A DNA stretch of 64,000 bases from assembly GCA_002409595.1 (NCBI GenBank), contig DHNQ01000016.1, positions 203,364 through 267,363 of the forward strand, given 5' to 3'. This document shows, piece after piece, positions 46,283 to 53,884 of the stretch; positions within the stretch are counted from its first letter, which is position 1; each line of letters opens with the position of its first letter. The position numbers and the translations under genes were made by a program. The notes beneath the pieces are model-generated. The model worked only from the letters and a program-made list of their open reading frames with translations. It did no database searches and was not told the origin of the DNA. The DNA comes from Dysgonomonas sp. UBA5412 (GTDB taxonomy: Bacteria > Bacteroidota > Bacteroidia > Bacteroidales > Dysgonomonadaceae).

Positions 46283-46822
46283 TTAGCATTTGGCGTATTT
46301 GCCTAACTTTTCATTAATACTTTCAAGACGTTCGATATTCGTTTTATAATGCCTCACCAAATAACGAATTGCAATATCGGGATCTTCACTTTTCGCAATC
46401 TCATGGACAAAAGAATCATTATTCTTAATTATTTTCTGAATGTCGTCCGATAATTGTTTTTGATTCTCAGGGTCTGTATATGCTAATTTACACATAATAT
46501 CAGCAATTTGTTGTTCCATTTGCTGACTATAATATTCATTTGTAGATCGAAACTCGTCTTGTATTATATTCTTCTCTGTATTAGGAGTAACCTGAATAAC
46601 ATCTGATCTATAGAATTTCACTCCTACCACAATCAATATAGCAATAGAAGCAGCAATGGACGCAAACTGTATCAATTTTATCTTCTTCGATAATTTAGTT
46701 GCTTTCTTTTTTTCTGTTTCTTTGGTCAACAGAGCCTCAAAACGTTGAAAATGCGCACCTGTAGGTTCTTTATCATCAAACAGATTTCTATTATCGTCTA
46801 TATAATTTTTCCAATCTTTCAT
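46283..46822 (-). CDS. Probable anti-sigma or sigma-linked membrane protein
   Basis: This 179-aa protein has one membrane helix (IQFASIAASIAILIVVGVKF, about residues 51-70) after a charged N-terminal region (MKDWKNYIDDNRNLFDDKEP, then TGAHFQRFE) that resembles the sigma-binding end of Bacteroidetes anti-sigma factors. The outer part is helical and acidic. It lies 12 bp after the sigma factor gene. The topology and position suggest it holds or signals to the sigma factor; the typical zinc motif of ZAS anti-sigma factors is not seen. Confidence 0.65.
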   Translation of the reverse strand: MKDWKNYIDDNRNLFDDKEPTGAHFQRFEALLTKETEKKKATKLSKKIKLIQFASIAASIAILIVVGVKFYRSDVIQVTPNTEKNIIQDEFRSTNEYYSQQMEQQIADIMCKLAYTDPENQKQLSDDIQKIIKNNDSFVHEIAKSEDPDIAIRYLVRHYKTNIERLESINEKLGKYAKC

Positions 46823-46834
46823 TTTATCCTCCTT

Positions 46835-47368
46835 TCAAATCAGTTCTATGAGTTTTTGTTTCGCCCTCATATATTGCACTCTGACAGTTCCCGGCGCAAT
46901 ATGTAATATTTCTGCAATTTCGTCATGATCGTATCCTTCTATCAAATATAGATTAATAATCAATCTACTAGACTCGGGCAACTTCTCTATCGCCAATTTT
47001 ACACGTTTTACTTCTGTTATTATATTATCCCAATCTTCATTATCGTCTGTATCAGAAATGTCATAACATATATTTTCGTTCAAAGTGATTATATCTAATT
47101 CCTTTTTTCTCAATCTGTCAATCGAAGTATTTATTGCAATCCTGACCAACCAAGCTTCGAAAGGTATTGATTCATTATAGTTATCCAATCCGGAAAGAGC
47201 TTTCAAAAAAGATTCTTGCATAACATCTTCAGCCTCTAATTGATTGTGAAGGACTCGATAACAAGTATTATAAACCCTTTTATAAAAAGTTTTATACAAC
47301 TGCATCTGAGCCTTATGCTCACCTCTCCGACACTGATCAATTATTTCCGAATCAAAGTCAATCATCAT
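46835..47368 (-). CDS. ECF-family RNA polymerase sigma factor
   Basis: This 177-aa protein has sigma region 2 (YNTCYRVLHNQLEAEDVMQE, then SFLKAL) and region 4 (LPESSRLIINLYLIEGYDHD, then EIAEILHIAPGTVRVQYMRAK), without regions 1 or 3, as in extracytoplasmic-function sigma factors. It is first in an operon with the membrane protein and the exported beta-repeat protein. The start may be M1 or the adjacent M2. The stimulus is unknown. Confidence 0.92.
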   Translation of the reverse strand: MMIDFDSEIIDQCRRGEHKAQMQLYKTFYKRVYNTCYRVLHNQLEAEDVMQESFLKALSGLDNYNESIPFEAWLVRIAINTSIDRLRKKELDIITLNENICYDISDTDDNEDWDNIITEVKRVKLAIEKLPESSRLIINLYLIEGYDHDEIAEILHIAPGTVRVQYMRAKQKLIELI

Positions 47369-47394
47369 TCAGGATTACCCTTTTCAAATATATA

Positions 47395-47402
47395 CGAAAC
47401 AA
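47395..47402 (-). promoter_or_regulatory. -7 promoter box for the ECF sigma operon
   Basis: The minus strand reads TATATTTG, 26 bp before the ATG. It has housekeeping form, so basal transcription may not need the ECF factor itself. Confidence 0.5.
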
Positions 47403-47593
47403 TAAAGAAGATGTTACAAAAGAATCAATTATTTTCAGAATATTGTAGTTCACAGAATCACTTCAAAGGATAAATATCCATATGTAAACAGAATACAATA
47501 CACACAAAGATCATATAATTCATGGTAAAATATGATTTTATAAAAAAACAGAAATATTTTTTCTAATCTTTATCTTTTTATGAAATTTTATTT

Positions 47594-47601
47594 TACCTTT
47601 G
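47594..47601 (+). promoter_or_regulatory. -7 promoter box for tRNA-Leu
   Basis: TACCTTTG, a full TAnnTTTG match, 20 bp before the tRNA. Confidence 0.6.
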
Positions 47602-47621
47602 TACCCGCTAACGCATTAGCC

Positions 47622-47703
47622 GCGGATGTGGCGTAATTGGTAGCCGCGCCAGACTTAGGATCTGGTGTCGTGAGACGTGGGGGTTCGAGTCCCTTCATCC
47701 GCA
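47622..47703 (+). tRNA. tRNA-Leu (anticodon UAG)
   Basis: An 82-base class II tRNA. The acceptor stem GCGGATG pairs with CATCCGC (47696-47702), the anticodon stem CCAGA/TCTGG closes a seven-base loop CTTAGGA with anticodon TAG at 47656-47658, a long variable arm follows (TGTCGTGAGACGT), and the T arm has GGTTCGAGTCCC. The 3' CCA is not encoded. It reads CUA codons. It lies next to an integrase gene, a common integration target. Confidence 0.95.
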
Positions 47704-47729
47704 CTGAGAAATATCTCAAAACAAAGCAA

Positions 47730-47764
47730 AACTCTGAAAATCAGGCGATTTTCAGAGTTTTTTT
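47730..47764 (+). terminator. tRNA-Leu terminator
   Basis: AACTCTGAAAATC at 47730-47742 pairs perfectly with GATTTTCAGAGTT at 47747-47759 around the loop AGGC, followed by T residues. Confidence 0.85.
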
Positions 47765-47812
47765 ATTCCCTGAAATTTGGTCAAAAAGCAAAAAAATGCA
47801 CTTTAAAGCAGG

Positions 47813-47879
47813 TTTGCCGCTACTAATTCGCTACCTATTTTGAAAAACAAAAAACAGGCAACACTTTGGTAGCGGCAAA
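47813..47879. repeat. Inverted and direct CGCTAC repeats before the integrase
   Basis: TTTGCCGCTAC at 47813-47823 and GTAGCGGCAAA at 47869-47879 form a perfect 11-bp inverted repeat around 45 bp. A third CGCTACC copy at 47829-47835 lies inside in direct orientation, and GGTAGCG at 47868-47874 is its complement. Such iterated sites near a tyrosine recombinase gene are candidate recombinase core or arm sites. This is inference. Confidence 0.6.
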
Positions 47880-47889
47880 GGTTTTATTT

Positions 47890-47904
47890 CATTGTATTAC
47901 AATG
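47890..47904. promoter_or_regulatory. Palindromic operator-like site before the integrase
   Basis: CATTGTATTACAATG is a perfect palindrome of 7-bp arms around one central base, 61 bp before the integrase ATG. It may bind a regulator of the integrase. A second inverted repeat, CTTGAATTT at 47927-47935 and AAATTCAAG at 47954-47962, ends three bases before the ATG and could fold in the leader RNA. Confidence 0.45.
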
Positions 47905-47965
47905 TTTTGCATAACATCTCTAAGAGCTTGAATTTATAACTTTATAACCAAAAAAATTCAAGATT

Positions 47966-49255
47966 ATGGAAGGAAAAAAGACCTGTTTTAAAAGTACATT
48001 TTACCTATCGTGTTATGTAAAGAAATCAAATGCCTTACGAGATGGTAAAGTTCCTATCTACCTAAAGATTACAGTTAATAAACGAGTAGCAGCAGTTAGC
48101 TTACAGGCTGCTGTCCTCCCCAATTTATGGGACTCAGCTAAGGAAAAGTCAAGAGCTAAAGACAAATCAGCAATCGAATTAAACAACTATATTAATTCGG
48201 CAAAAGCAAAAATAACGACCATGTACCGAGAATTGGAGCTAGATGGCAAACACATTACTGCCCAGCTTCTCAAAGATATGTACCTCGGAAATCATGAAGA
48301 TGAAGAGAAAGGAAAAACTTTGGTAGAAGTGCATTCCGATCATAATGAACGATGTCGAAAACTTCTCGGTGTAGAATATTCACAATCTACTATTTATAAA
48401 TTCGATACTTCATTGAAATACCTCAAAGAATTTATGTCAATGGAAATGATCATAGAGGATATTCCATTAAAAGAAATCAATGAAGATTTTATCCGCAAGT
48501 ATGAACTCTACCTTAAAACAGAAAAAAGTTGTGCGAATAACTCTGCAATCAAACACCTAAAGATTTTCAAGAAAATTATTCGCATTGCTCTGGTCAATGA
48601 TTGGCTGCAAAAAGATCCTTTTGCTCCCATTAAGTTCCGACAAGACGAAGTACATGCCGAATTCCTCACTATGTACGAGTTGAATACCTTAATGGAGAAA
48701 GAAATGCCATGCAAACGATTAGAGCAAGTGAGAGATGTATTTATCTTCTGTGCGTTCACTGGTCTTGCTTTCGTAGATGTTAAGAGTTTGAAGGCAGAAC
48801 ATATTATTCATGGGAATAGGGGCGAGATGTGGATTCGTAAACCTCGTATTAAAACGAATAATATGTGTAATATTCCTTTATTGAGAGTTCCACGAGAGCT
48901 ATTAGAGAAATATAGCTCCGATAAAAGTTGCGAATTGCGAGGGCAAACCTTACCTGTACCAACTAATCAAAAGATGAATGCATACCTCAAAGAAATCGCA
49001 ACAATATGTAATATAAGTAAGCGATTATCAACGCATTGTGCCAGGCACTCATTTGCAACATCGGTTACGCTCGCCAATAAAGTTACGATGGAAAATGTCG
49101 CCAAAATGCTAGGACATTCTTCCACTCGAATGACTCAGCATTATGCCAGAGTATTGGATGAAAGTATCTTGGAGGACATGATGAATGTGGATAATAAACT
49201 GTTTAATAATAATTTAAATACTGAAAACAATGGAACTGCAACTAATTCAAAATAG
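47966..49255 (+). CDS. Tyrosine recombinase/integrase (IntDOT-like)
   Basis: This 429-aa protein has an arm-binding N-terminal domain (GKVPIYLKITVNKRVAAVSL), a SAM-like core-binding domain (residues about 115-220), and a catalytic domain with Lys296, His357-x-x-Arg360 (STHCARHSF), His384 (LGHSS) and the nucleophile Tyr393 (TQHYARV). The first catalytic arginine is absent: the TGLR position reads TGLA (Ala268). The integrase of CTnDOT is likewise reported to lack Arg I, so this fits the Bacteroides mobile-element integrases. No transfer genes are near. It lies 262 bp after tRNA-Leu and overlaps the next gene. Confidence 0.92.
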   Translation: MEGKKTCFKSTFYLSCYVKKSNALRDGKVPIYLKITVNKRVAAVSLQAAVLPNLWDSAKEKSRAKDKSAIELNNYINSAKAKITTMYRELELDGKHITAQLLKDMYLGNHEDEEKGKTLVEVHSDHNERCRKLLGVEYSQSTIYKFDTSLKYLKEFMSMEMIIEDIPLKEINEDFIRKYELYLKTEKSCANNSAIKHLKIFKKIIRIALVNDWLQKDPFAPIKFRQDEVHAEFLTMYELNTLMEKEMPCKRLEQVRDVFIFCAFTGLAFVDVKSLKAEHIIHGNRGEMWIRKPRIKTNNMCNIPLLRVPRELLEKYSSDKSCELRGQTLPVPTNQKMNAYLKEIATICNISKRLSTHCARHSFATSVTLANKVTMENVAKMLGHSSTRMTQHYARVLDESILEDMMNVDNKLFNNNLNTENNGTATNSK

Positions 49256-49730
49256 AATATATGAGATAAGGGGCTATAAAGTTATTCTTGACAAAGATTT
49301 GGCTGAATTATATGAAGTTACAACAAGTAATTTGAATAAAGCAGTAAAACGTAATTTAGATCGTTTCCCCGAAGACTTTATGTTTCAGCTAAATAATAAG
49401 GAATTTGACTTGATATTCCAAAATGGAACATCAAGTTGGGGAGGAACTAGAAAACTCCCTTATGCCTTTACTGAACATGGAATTGCGATGCTAGCAGGGC
49501 TGTTGAATAGTCAAAAGGCTATTTCGGTTAATATTCAAATAGTCAGGGCTTTCATTATGCTTCGACAATATGCTTTAGGATATGCCGAACTCAATCAGAA
49601 GTTGGAGTCTTTTATGATAGAAACAAATATGCATTTTAACGAGGTCTATCAAGCTTTAACTGAATTAGCAAGCAGAAAAGAACTAGAAGATAAGCCAAGA
49701 AAAAGAGTTGGATTTGTGAGAGATGAATAA
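49230..49730 (+). CDS. ORF6N-domain (KilA-N-like) DNA-binding protein
   Basis: This 166-aa protein has the ORF6N domain in its first 90 residues: IYEIRGYKVILDKDLAELYE, NLNKAVKRNLDRFPEDFMFQ and RKLPYAFTEHGIAMLAGLL. This family is found in phage and mobile-element proteins thought to bind DNA. A helical tail follows (LNQKLESFMIETNMHFNEVY). The ATG lies 26 bp inside the integrase gene, so translation is coupled. A regulatory role for the element is inference. Confidence 0.88.
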   Translation: MELQLIQNRIYEIRGYKVILDKDLAELYEVTTSNLNKAVKRNLDRFPEDFMFQLNNKEFDLIFQNGTSSWGGTRKLPYAFTEHGIAMLAGLLNSQKAISVNIQIVRAFIMLRQYALGYAELNQKLESFMIETNMHFNEVYQALTELASRKELEDKPRKRVGFVRDE

Positions 49731-49762
49731 TTTGGGGGTCACAACCTGTGACCTTAAAATAA

Positions 49763-49803
49763 AAAGAGATAACTGGTCGCAAAATGCGACCAGTTATCTC
49801 TTT
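49763..49803. terminator. Bidirectional terminator after the ORF6N gene
   Basis: A perfect 19-bp stem (49763-49781 with 49785-49803) closes a 3-base AAA loop, with A and T runs at the outer ends. It separates the integrase/ORF6N pair from the convergent RND efflux operon and can work both ways. Confidence 0.9.
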
Positions 49804-49839
49804 ATTCATGAATAGAAGAATAATATTCGATTAAAATAT

Positions 49840-52800
49840 TTATCTTATTTTTCTCCTATATATAAGTAACATTAAACTCGGTAGTACAATTAATAACATA
49901 GGTAAACCTACAACAAATCCTCCGATTACAGCAACAGCCAAAGGTTGTTGCATTTGCGCACCCAAACCAAACCCTAAAGCAAGAGGCATCAAGGCTAGAA
50001 TAGCGCCTATAGCAGTCATTAGTTTAGGTCGAATGCGCAATGCAATAGCATAGTTCACTGATTCTCTTATGTCTCCTCCAGCTTTCCTGTTCATACGGAA
50101 TTGGTGTACAGTGAAAATAGAATTTTCTGCAATTATACCAACTATCATAATAATCCCCGTGTAACTACTCACATTTAATGGAACTCCGGTAATCCATAGA
50201 GCTAATAAGCATCCGCTAATACTAAATACAGAGACAAAAAGTACAATAAAAGAGATCGTCCATTCGCGAAATAAGATCATAAGAACTGTAAATACAAGAA
50301 GAATAGCTAAACACAGGATCATTATTAGTTCAGTAAATGACTGCTGTTGCTGAGAGTATGCACCTCCATAAACGACACTATATCCTTGTGGCAGTGATAG
50401 CTTACTCTTTATCTGAGTCTGAATATCCTGCATGGTTGAACCTAGGTCTCGTCCATTTAGCCTTGCTGTGAGTGTAATATCACTTTTGAGGTCCTCACGC
50501 TTTTGTTCTATCTCCCCGGGTATTATCCGTACATCACAGAAAAAAGATAAGGGTTTAGTTGAGCCATCCGGCAGAAAGATTAATTGCTTCTTTAAGATTT
50601 CCGGATTATTCTCACTGAATTTTAACTTACGCATTAGTATCCGTCTCATTTGCTCGCCATCCTGAATTGTTCCGATTTGGAGACCTCCATACATTGCCGA
50701 TTGTACAGGATTCGGTTCTACTAAATTAGAATTTTGCCCTAAAGAAATTCCTCCTGTATACATACTCAATTGTTCCTGAAAATCAGTCATGCTTATTCCG
50801 TATTGGGTGAGCAGTGGCTGATTGGGGTAGAAGACTAAGGATGGGCCTGCCGCTACCAATCCATTGTCTATATCTGTAACTCCGCCTATAGATGTCAGGA
50901 TAGTTTCGGTTCGTGTTGCTAATTTTTGCAAAGTCGGATAATCACTCCCAAATATTTTCACTTCGATTGGTTGTGCAGTGCTCATCAGATCTCCCAATAG
51001 GTCGGAGATTCTTTGTCCGAAATTTACAGTCATTGTTGGCACACTTTCATTAATTGCCGTTCTCAATTCCGAAATGACTTCGGGAGTCGTTTTCGAACGT
51101 GTCTTTTTTAGCTGTATCAAATAATCCCCAAAGTAACTTGGTGAGGTTTTGAATGCCATTCCCAAACCGGTACGTCGAGTATAAGTTTCAACCTCGGGAT
51201 GAGCCATTATTATTTTTTCCATCTGTAAGCAAAGACGGTTGGTTTCTTCAATATCTGTTCCTGATGGAGAATGATAATCAAGAACAATACTACCTTCATC
51301 CAAATCGGGAAGAAATCCTGAAGTCAGGTTTTGAGAAGCAAACCAAGCACCCGAAGCTATTAAAAGGATTATAGCAAAAGCAATCAGAGGTTTTTTATAA
51401 AGCTGTGTAAGCCAATGAACCCTTTCCGTCGCCTCTTCTTCATACGTTTCATTGTCATCACATTCTTTTTGTTGCATTTTCAATGTATGCGCATTCGGTT
51501 TGTAGCCGATAATCAGATGTAATACGGGTAATAGTAGCCACGTCACGAAAAAGGATGCAATAAGAGTTAGCTGCATTGTGTCTGATAATTCCCTAAAGAA
51601 ACTTCCTGCCAACCCACTCATTAACCGGAAAGGAAAATGGATTACAATTGTAGCCAATGATGAAGCAACCATAGCAGGAAATAAATCACGAATAGATTGT
51701 TTAACAACATCGAACCTATTCGCTTTCGGATTTTCTTCATGACCTCGATATATTTGCTCAATAACAACAATCGCATCATCCAGAATTAGCCCTATTGAGG
51801 CAGCAATTGCTCCTAATGACATAATGTTTATTGTAATACCGGCTAAGTATAAAAGCAGAATACTGAATGCCAACGTGACGGGAATAGTAAGGGTTACAAC
51901 AAGACTTGCTCTCCATGCCCTTAAAAAGATTACCATAACAATCAGAGCGAGAATAAGCCCTTCCACAATCGTATGAATAACGCTGGATATACTATCACTG
52001 ACAAAAGCACTCTGATTATAGTAAGGCTTTAATTCATAGCCCTTAGGCAATAATTCTTTTATCTGTAATACCTTGCTATCAACACCGTTCGCAAAATTTA
52101 TAAGATTAACCCCCGGTTGTTTAACTAAATCTATTTGAACAGCTTCATTCCCATTAGCATTAATTTTGACAAATTCCTGCTGTTCGTCAATTTGGATTTG
52201 TGCAATATCTTTGAGGCGAATAACCCGTGATCCGTCATTTTTTACAGTTAGATTTGATAGCTCCTCAATATCATTGATACGTGTGTCGGTTATGGACAGA
52301 TACAAACGGCTATATCCGGCAAGGTAGCCATTGCTTGAAACGAAGTTGGTATTATCGAAAACCGTTTTCAGATAAGACGGAGTTATTCCTAACGACGACA
52401 TCTTCATCACATCTGGTATTATAACAAACTCTTTGTTCTTTCCTCCTCTTACAACGACATTGCTTATTCCATTTACCTGCGAAAACATAGGACGAAGTAC
52501 AAGATTTCCCATATCCCGTAATTCAATCGAACTATGGGATTTACTTTCCAAAGTAAAGCCATAAACGGGAAACAAGGATTGATTCATCGCTTCGGTAGTA
52601 ATAACTGTTCCCGGTGGAAGGAAATTCTTTATTTCATTGATACGGCTTTCCAATTCTGTTTTGGTCGAATAAACATCTGTACCCCAATTAAAAAATACAT
52701 CCACAACACAACTTCCCCGGCCTGTACTGCTTTTTACGGTTGTTACACCTTGTACCCGTTTAACTGCACTTTCCAATGGCTTAGTCACGGTAATCATCAT

Positions 52801-52983
52801 CCGGTCGACTGGCTGCTGACCTGCATCGGCAATGATTGTTATACGGGGAAAGGGTACTTCGGGAAACAGGTTAGTCTGCATTTGCCTATAACAATAGGCT
52901 CCTGTAAGTAATAACAGTAAACCAATGAATAAAATAGGATTGCTGTATTTCTTAAAGAAGTTCTTCGTTTTTATACTATTCAT
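49840..52983 (-). CDS. RND-family efflux permease
   Basis: This 1047-aa inner-membrane pump of the AcrB/CusA superfamily has twelve membrane helices and two large periplasmic loops. TM4 carries the proton-relay pair in GLILDDAIVVIEQIYRG. The residue matching AcrB Lys940 in TM10 is Glu (IIAENSIFTVHQ), as in CusA-like heavy-metal pumps, but no metal-binding methionine triad is evident to me. The substrate is thus undecided between drugs, metals and lipids. It is third in the tolC-adaptor-permease operon. A porter domain is present in full. Confidence 0.92.
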   Translation of the reverse strand: MNSIKTKNFFKKYSNPILFIGLLLLLTGAYCYRQMQTNLFPEVPFPRITIIADAGQQPVDRMMITVTKPLESAVKRVQGVTTVKSSTGRGSCVVDVFFNWGTDVYSTKTELESRINEIKNFLPPGTVITTEAMNQSLFPVYGFTLESKSHSSIELRDMGNLVLRPMFSQVNGISNVVVRGGKNKEFVIIPDVMKMSSLGITPSYLKTVFDNTNFVSSNGYLAGYSRLYLSITDTRINDIEELSNLTVKNDGSRVIRLKDIAQIQIDEQQEFVKINANGNEAVQIDLVKQPGVNLINFANGVDSKVLQIKELLPKGYELKPYYNQSAFVSDSISSVIHTIVEGLILALIVMVIFLRAWRASLVVTLTIPVTLAFSILLLYLAGITINIMSLGAIAASIGLILDDAIVVIEQIYRGHEENPKANRFDVVKQSIRDLFPAMVASSLATIVIHFPFRLMSGLAGSFFRELSDTMQLTLIASFFVTWLLLPVLHLIIGYKPNAHTLKMQQKECDDNETYEEEATERVHWLTQLYKKPLIAFAIILLIASGAWFASQNLTSGFLPDLDEGSIVLDYHSPSGTDIEETNRLCLQMEKIIMAHPEVETYTRRTGLGMAFKTSPSYFGDYLIQLKKTRSKTTPEVISELRTAINESVPTMTVNFGQRISDLLGDLMSTAQPIEVKIFGSDYPTLQKLATRTETILTSIGGVTDIDNGLVAAGPSLVFYPNQPLLTQYGISMTDFQEQLSMYTGGISLGQNSNLVEPNPVQSAMYGGLQIGTIQDGEQMRRILMRKLKFSENNPEILKKQLIFLPDGSTKPLSFFCDVRIIPGEIEQKREDLKSDITLTARLNGRDLGSTMQDIQTQIKSKLSLPQGYSVVYGGAYSQQQQSFTELIMILCLAILLVFTVLMILFREWTISFIVLFVSVFSISGCLLALWITGVPLNVSSYTGIIMIVGIIAENSIFTVHQFRMNRKAGGDIRESVNYAIALRIRPKLMTAIGAILALMPLALGFGLGAQMQQPLAVAVIGGFVVGLPMLLIVLPSLMLLIYRRKIR

Positions 52984-52994
52984 TTCCTATATCT

Positions 52995-53879
52995 TTATTG
53001 GGTTATTTTTACCAGTGTAGAGTCTGCCATAGCATAGCTGCCATCCAATACAATACGTTCGGAGGAAGACAGAACCGGAGATGCGATTTCAATATTGCTT
53101 TTATCGCTGTTCCTAACTTTTACATCGAGTTTTACAGCCAGACTGTCATTAACCAAATGCATGATCCAATATTGTTGCATGGTTACATCGCACTGAACCG
53201 CACTTCGAGGAAGTATTTGAGTAGGAGAACCCGTATTATTTTTCAATATTGAAACCGTTGCAATTAGTCCTTCAGGTAAAAATCCGGTATTCGCTTTTGC
53301 TTTATAAAGCTGAGATTGAGAGACTGTATTCATTGATGCCATAGGAGCTCCGATATTGGCATTCAAAATAGTTCCATCAGACAGTATTATTTTACAATTT
53401 CTACCACCGACAACATATTGTGTATATTCATAGGGTACATTGATCTGAAAGACCAGACTGTTTTGGTTAGCGATCTCACAAAGTATCGTTCCCTCGGTTA
53501 CATAGTCACCTGCTTGCTGTTTTACCAGTGTGACAATGCCTGATGCTGAGGTTTTTATCTCAATAATACCTCCCGTATTATTATCATCCAATCCCAGAGC
53601 ATTTCTTTCTTTACTCTCCAATCGGAAAATAGTTTGTCCGGCCTGTACCTTACTTCCCGGTTCGATGAAAATCTTCGTTACATAAGCGGCAATAGGAGAT
53701 GTAATCGAGCTTTTGTTCAGATAGGCAGTAGTTGCAGACAACGTTATTGAATCGTTAATCACACCTTGCGAAACATGAGTAATAGTTACAGCCGTCCGAG
53801 GTGTCGGTGCATCTGTATTCTTGTTGTTTTGGGTGCAACTAAACAGAATGACGGGCAAAATGAATAGTATCTTCTTCAT
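52995..53879 (-). CDS. RND periplasmic adaptor lipoprotein
   Basis: This 294-aa membrane-fusion protein starts at the ATG of MKKILFILPVILFSCTQNN (lipobox LFSC), preferred over a TTG 12 bases upstream. It has the lipoyl/barrel-sandwich halves (ITSPIAAYVTKIFIEPGSKV, then QAGQTIFRLES; ASGIVTLVKQQAGDYVTEGT) and a beta-barrel domain, with a very short or absent helical hairpin. It would link the permease to the TolC channel. It starts just past the tolC stop, 5 bp away. Confidence 0.9.
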   Translation of the reverse strand: MKKILFILPVILFSCTQNNKNTDAPTPRTAVTITHVSQGVINDSITLSATTAYLNKSSITSPIAAYVTKIFIEPGSKVQAGQTIFRLESKERNALGLDDNNTGGIIEIKTSASGIVTLVKQQAGDYVTEGTILCEIANQNSLVFQINVPYEYTQYVVGGRNCKIILSDGTILNANIGAPMASMNTVSQSQLYKAKANTGFLPEGLIATVSILKNNTGSPTQILPRSAVQCDVTMQQYWIMHLVNDSLAVKLDVKVRNSDKSNIEIASPVLSSSERIVLDGSYAMADSTLVKITQ

Positions 53880-53884
53880 ATTAT

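Noticed and set aside
47637..47843. 68-aa open frame running through tRNA-Leu and its terminator
   Set aside because: The region is fully explained by the tRNA and terminator.
47696..49840. Attachment repeat of the tRNA-Leu 3' end
   Set aside because: No second copy of the tRNA tail was found downstream in the window; CATCCGC strings near 10570 and 18290 are in coding sequence and too short.
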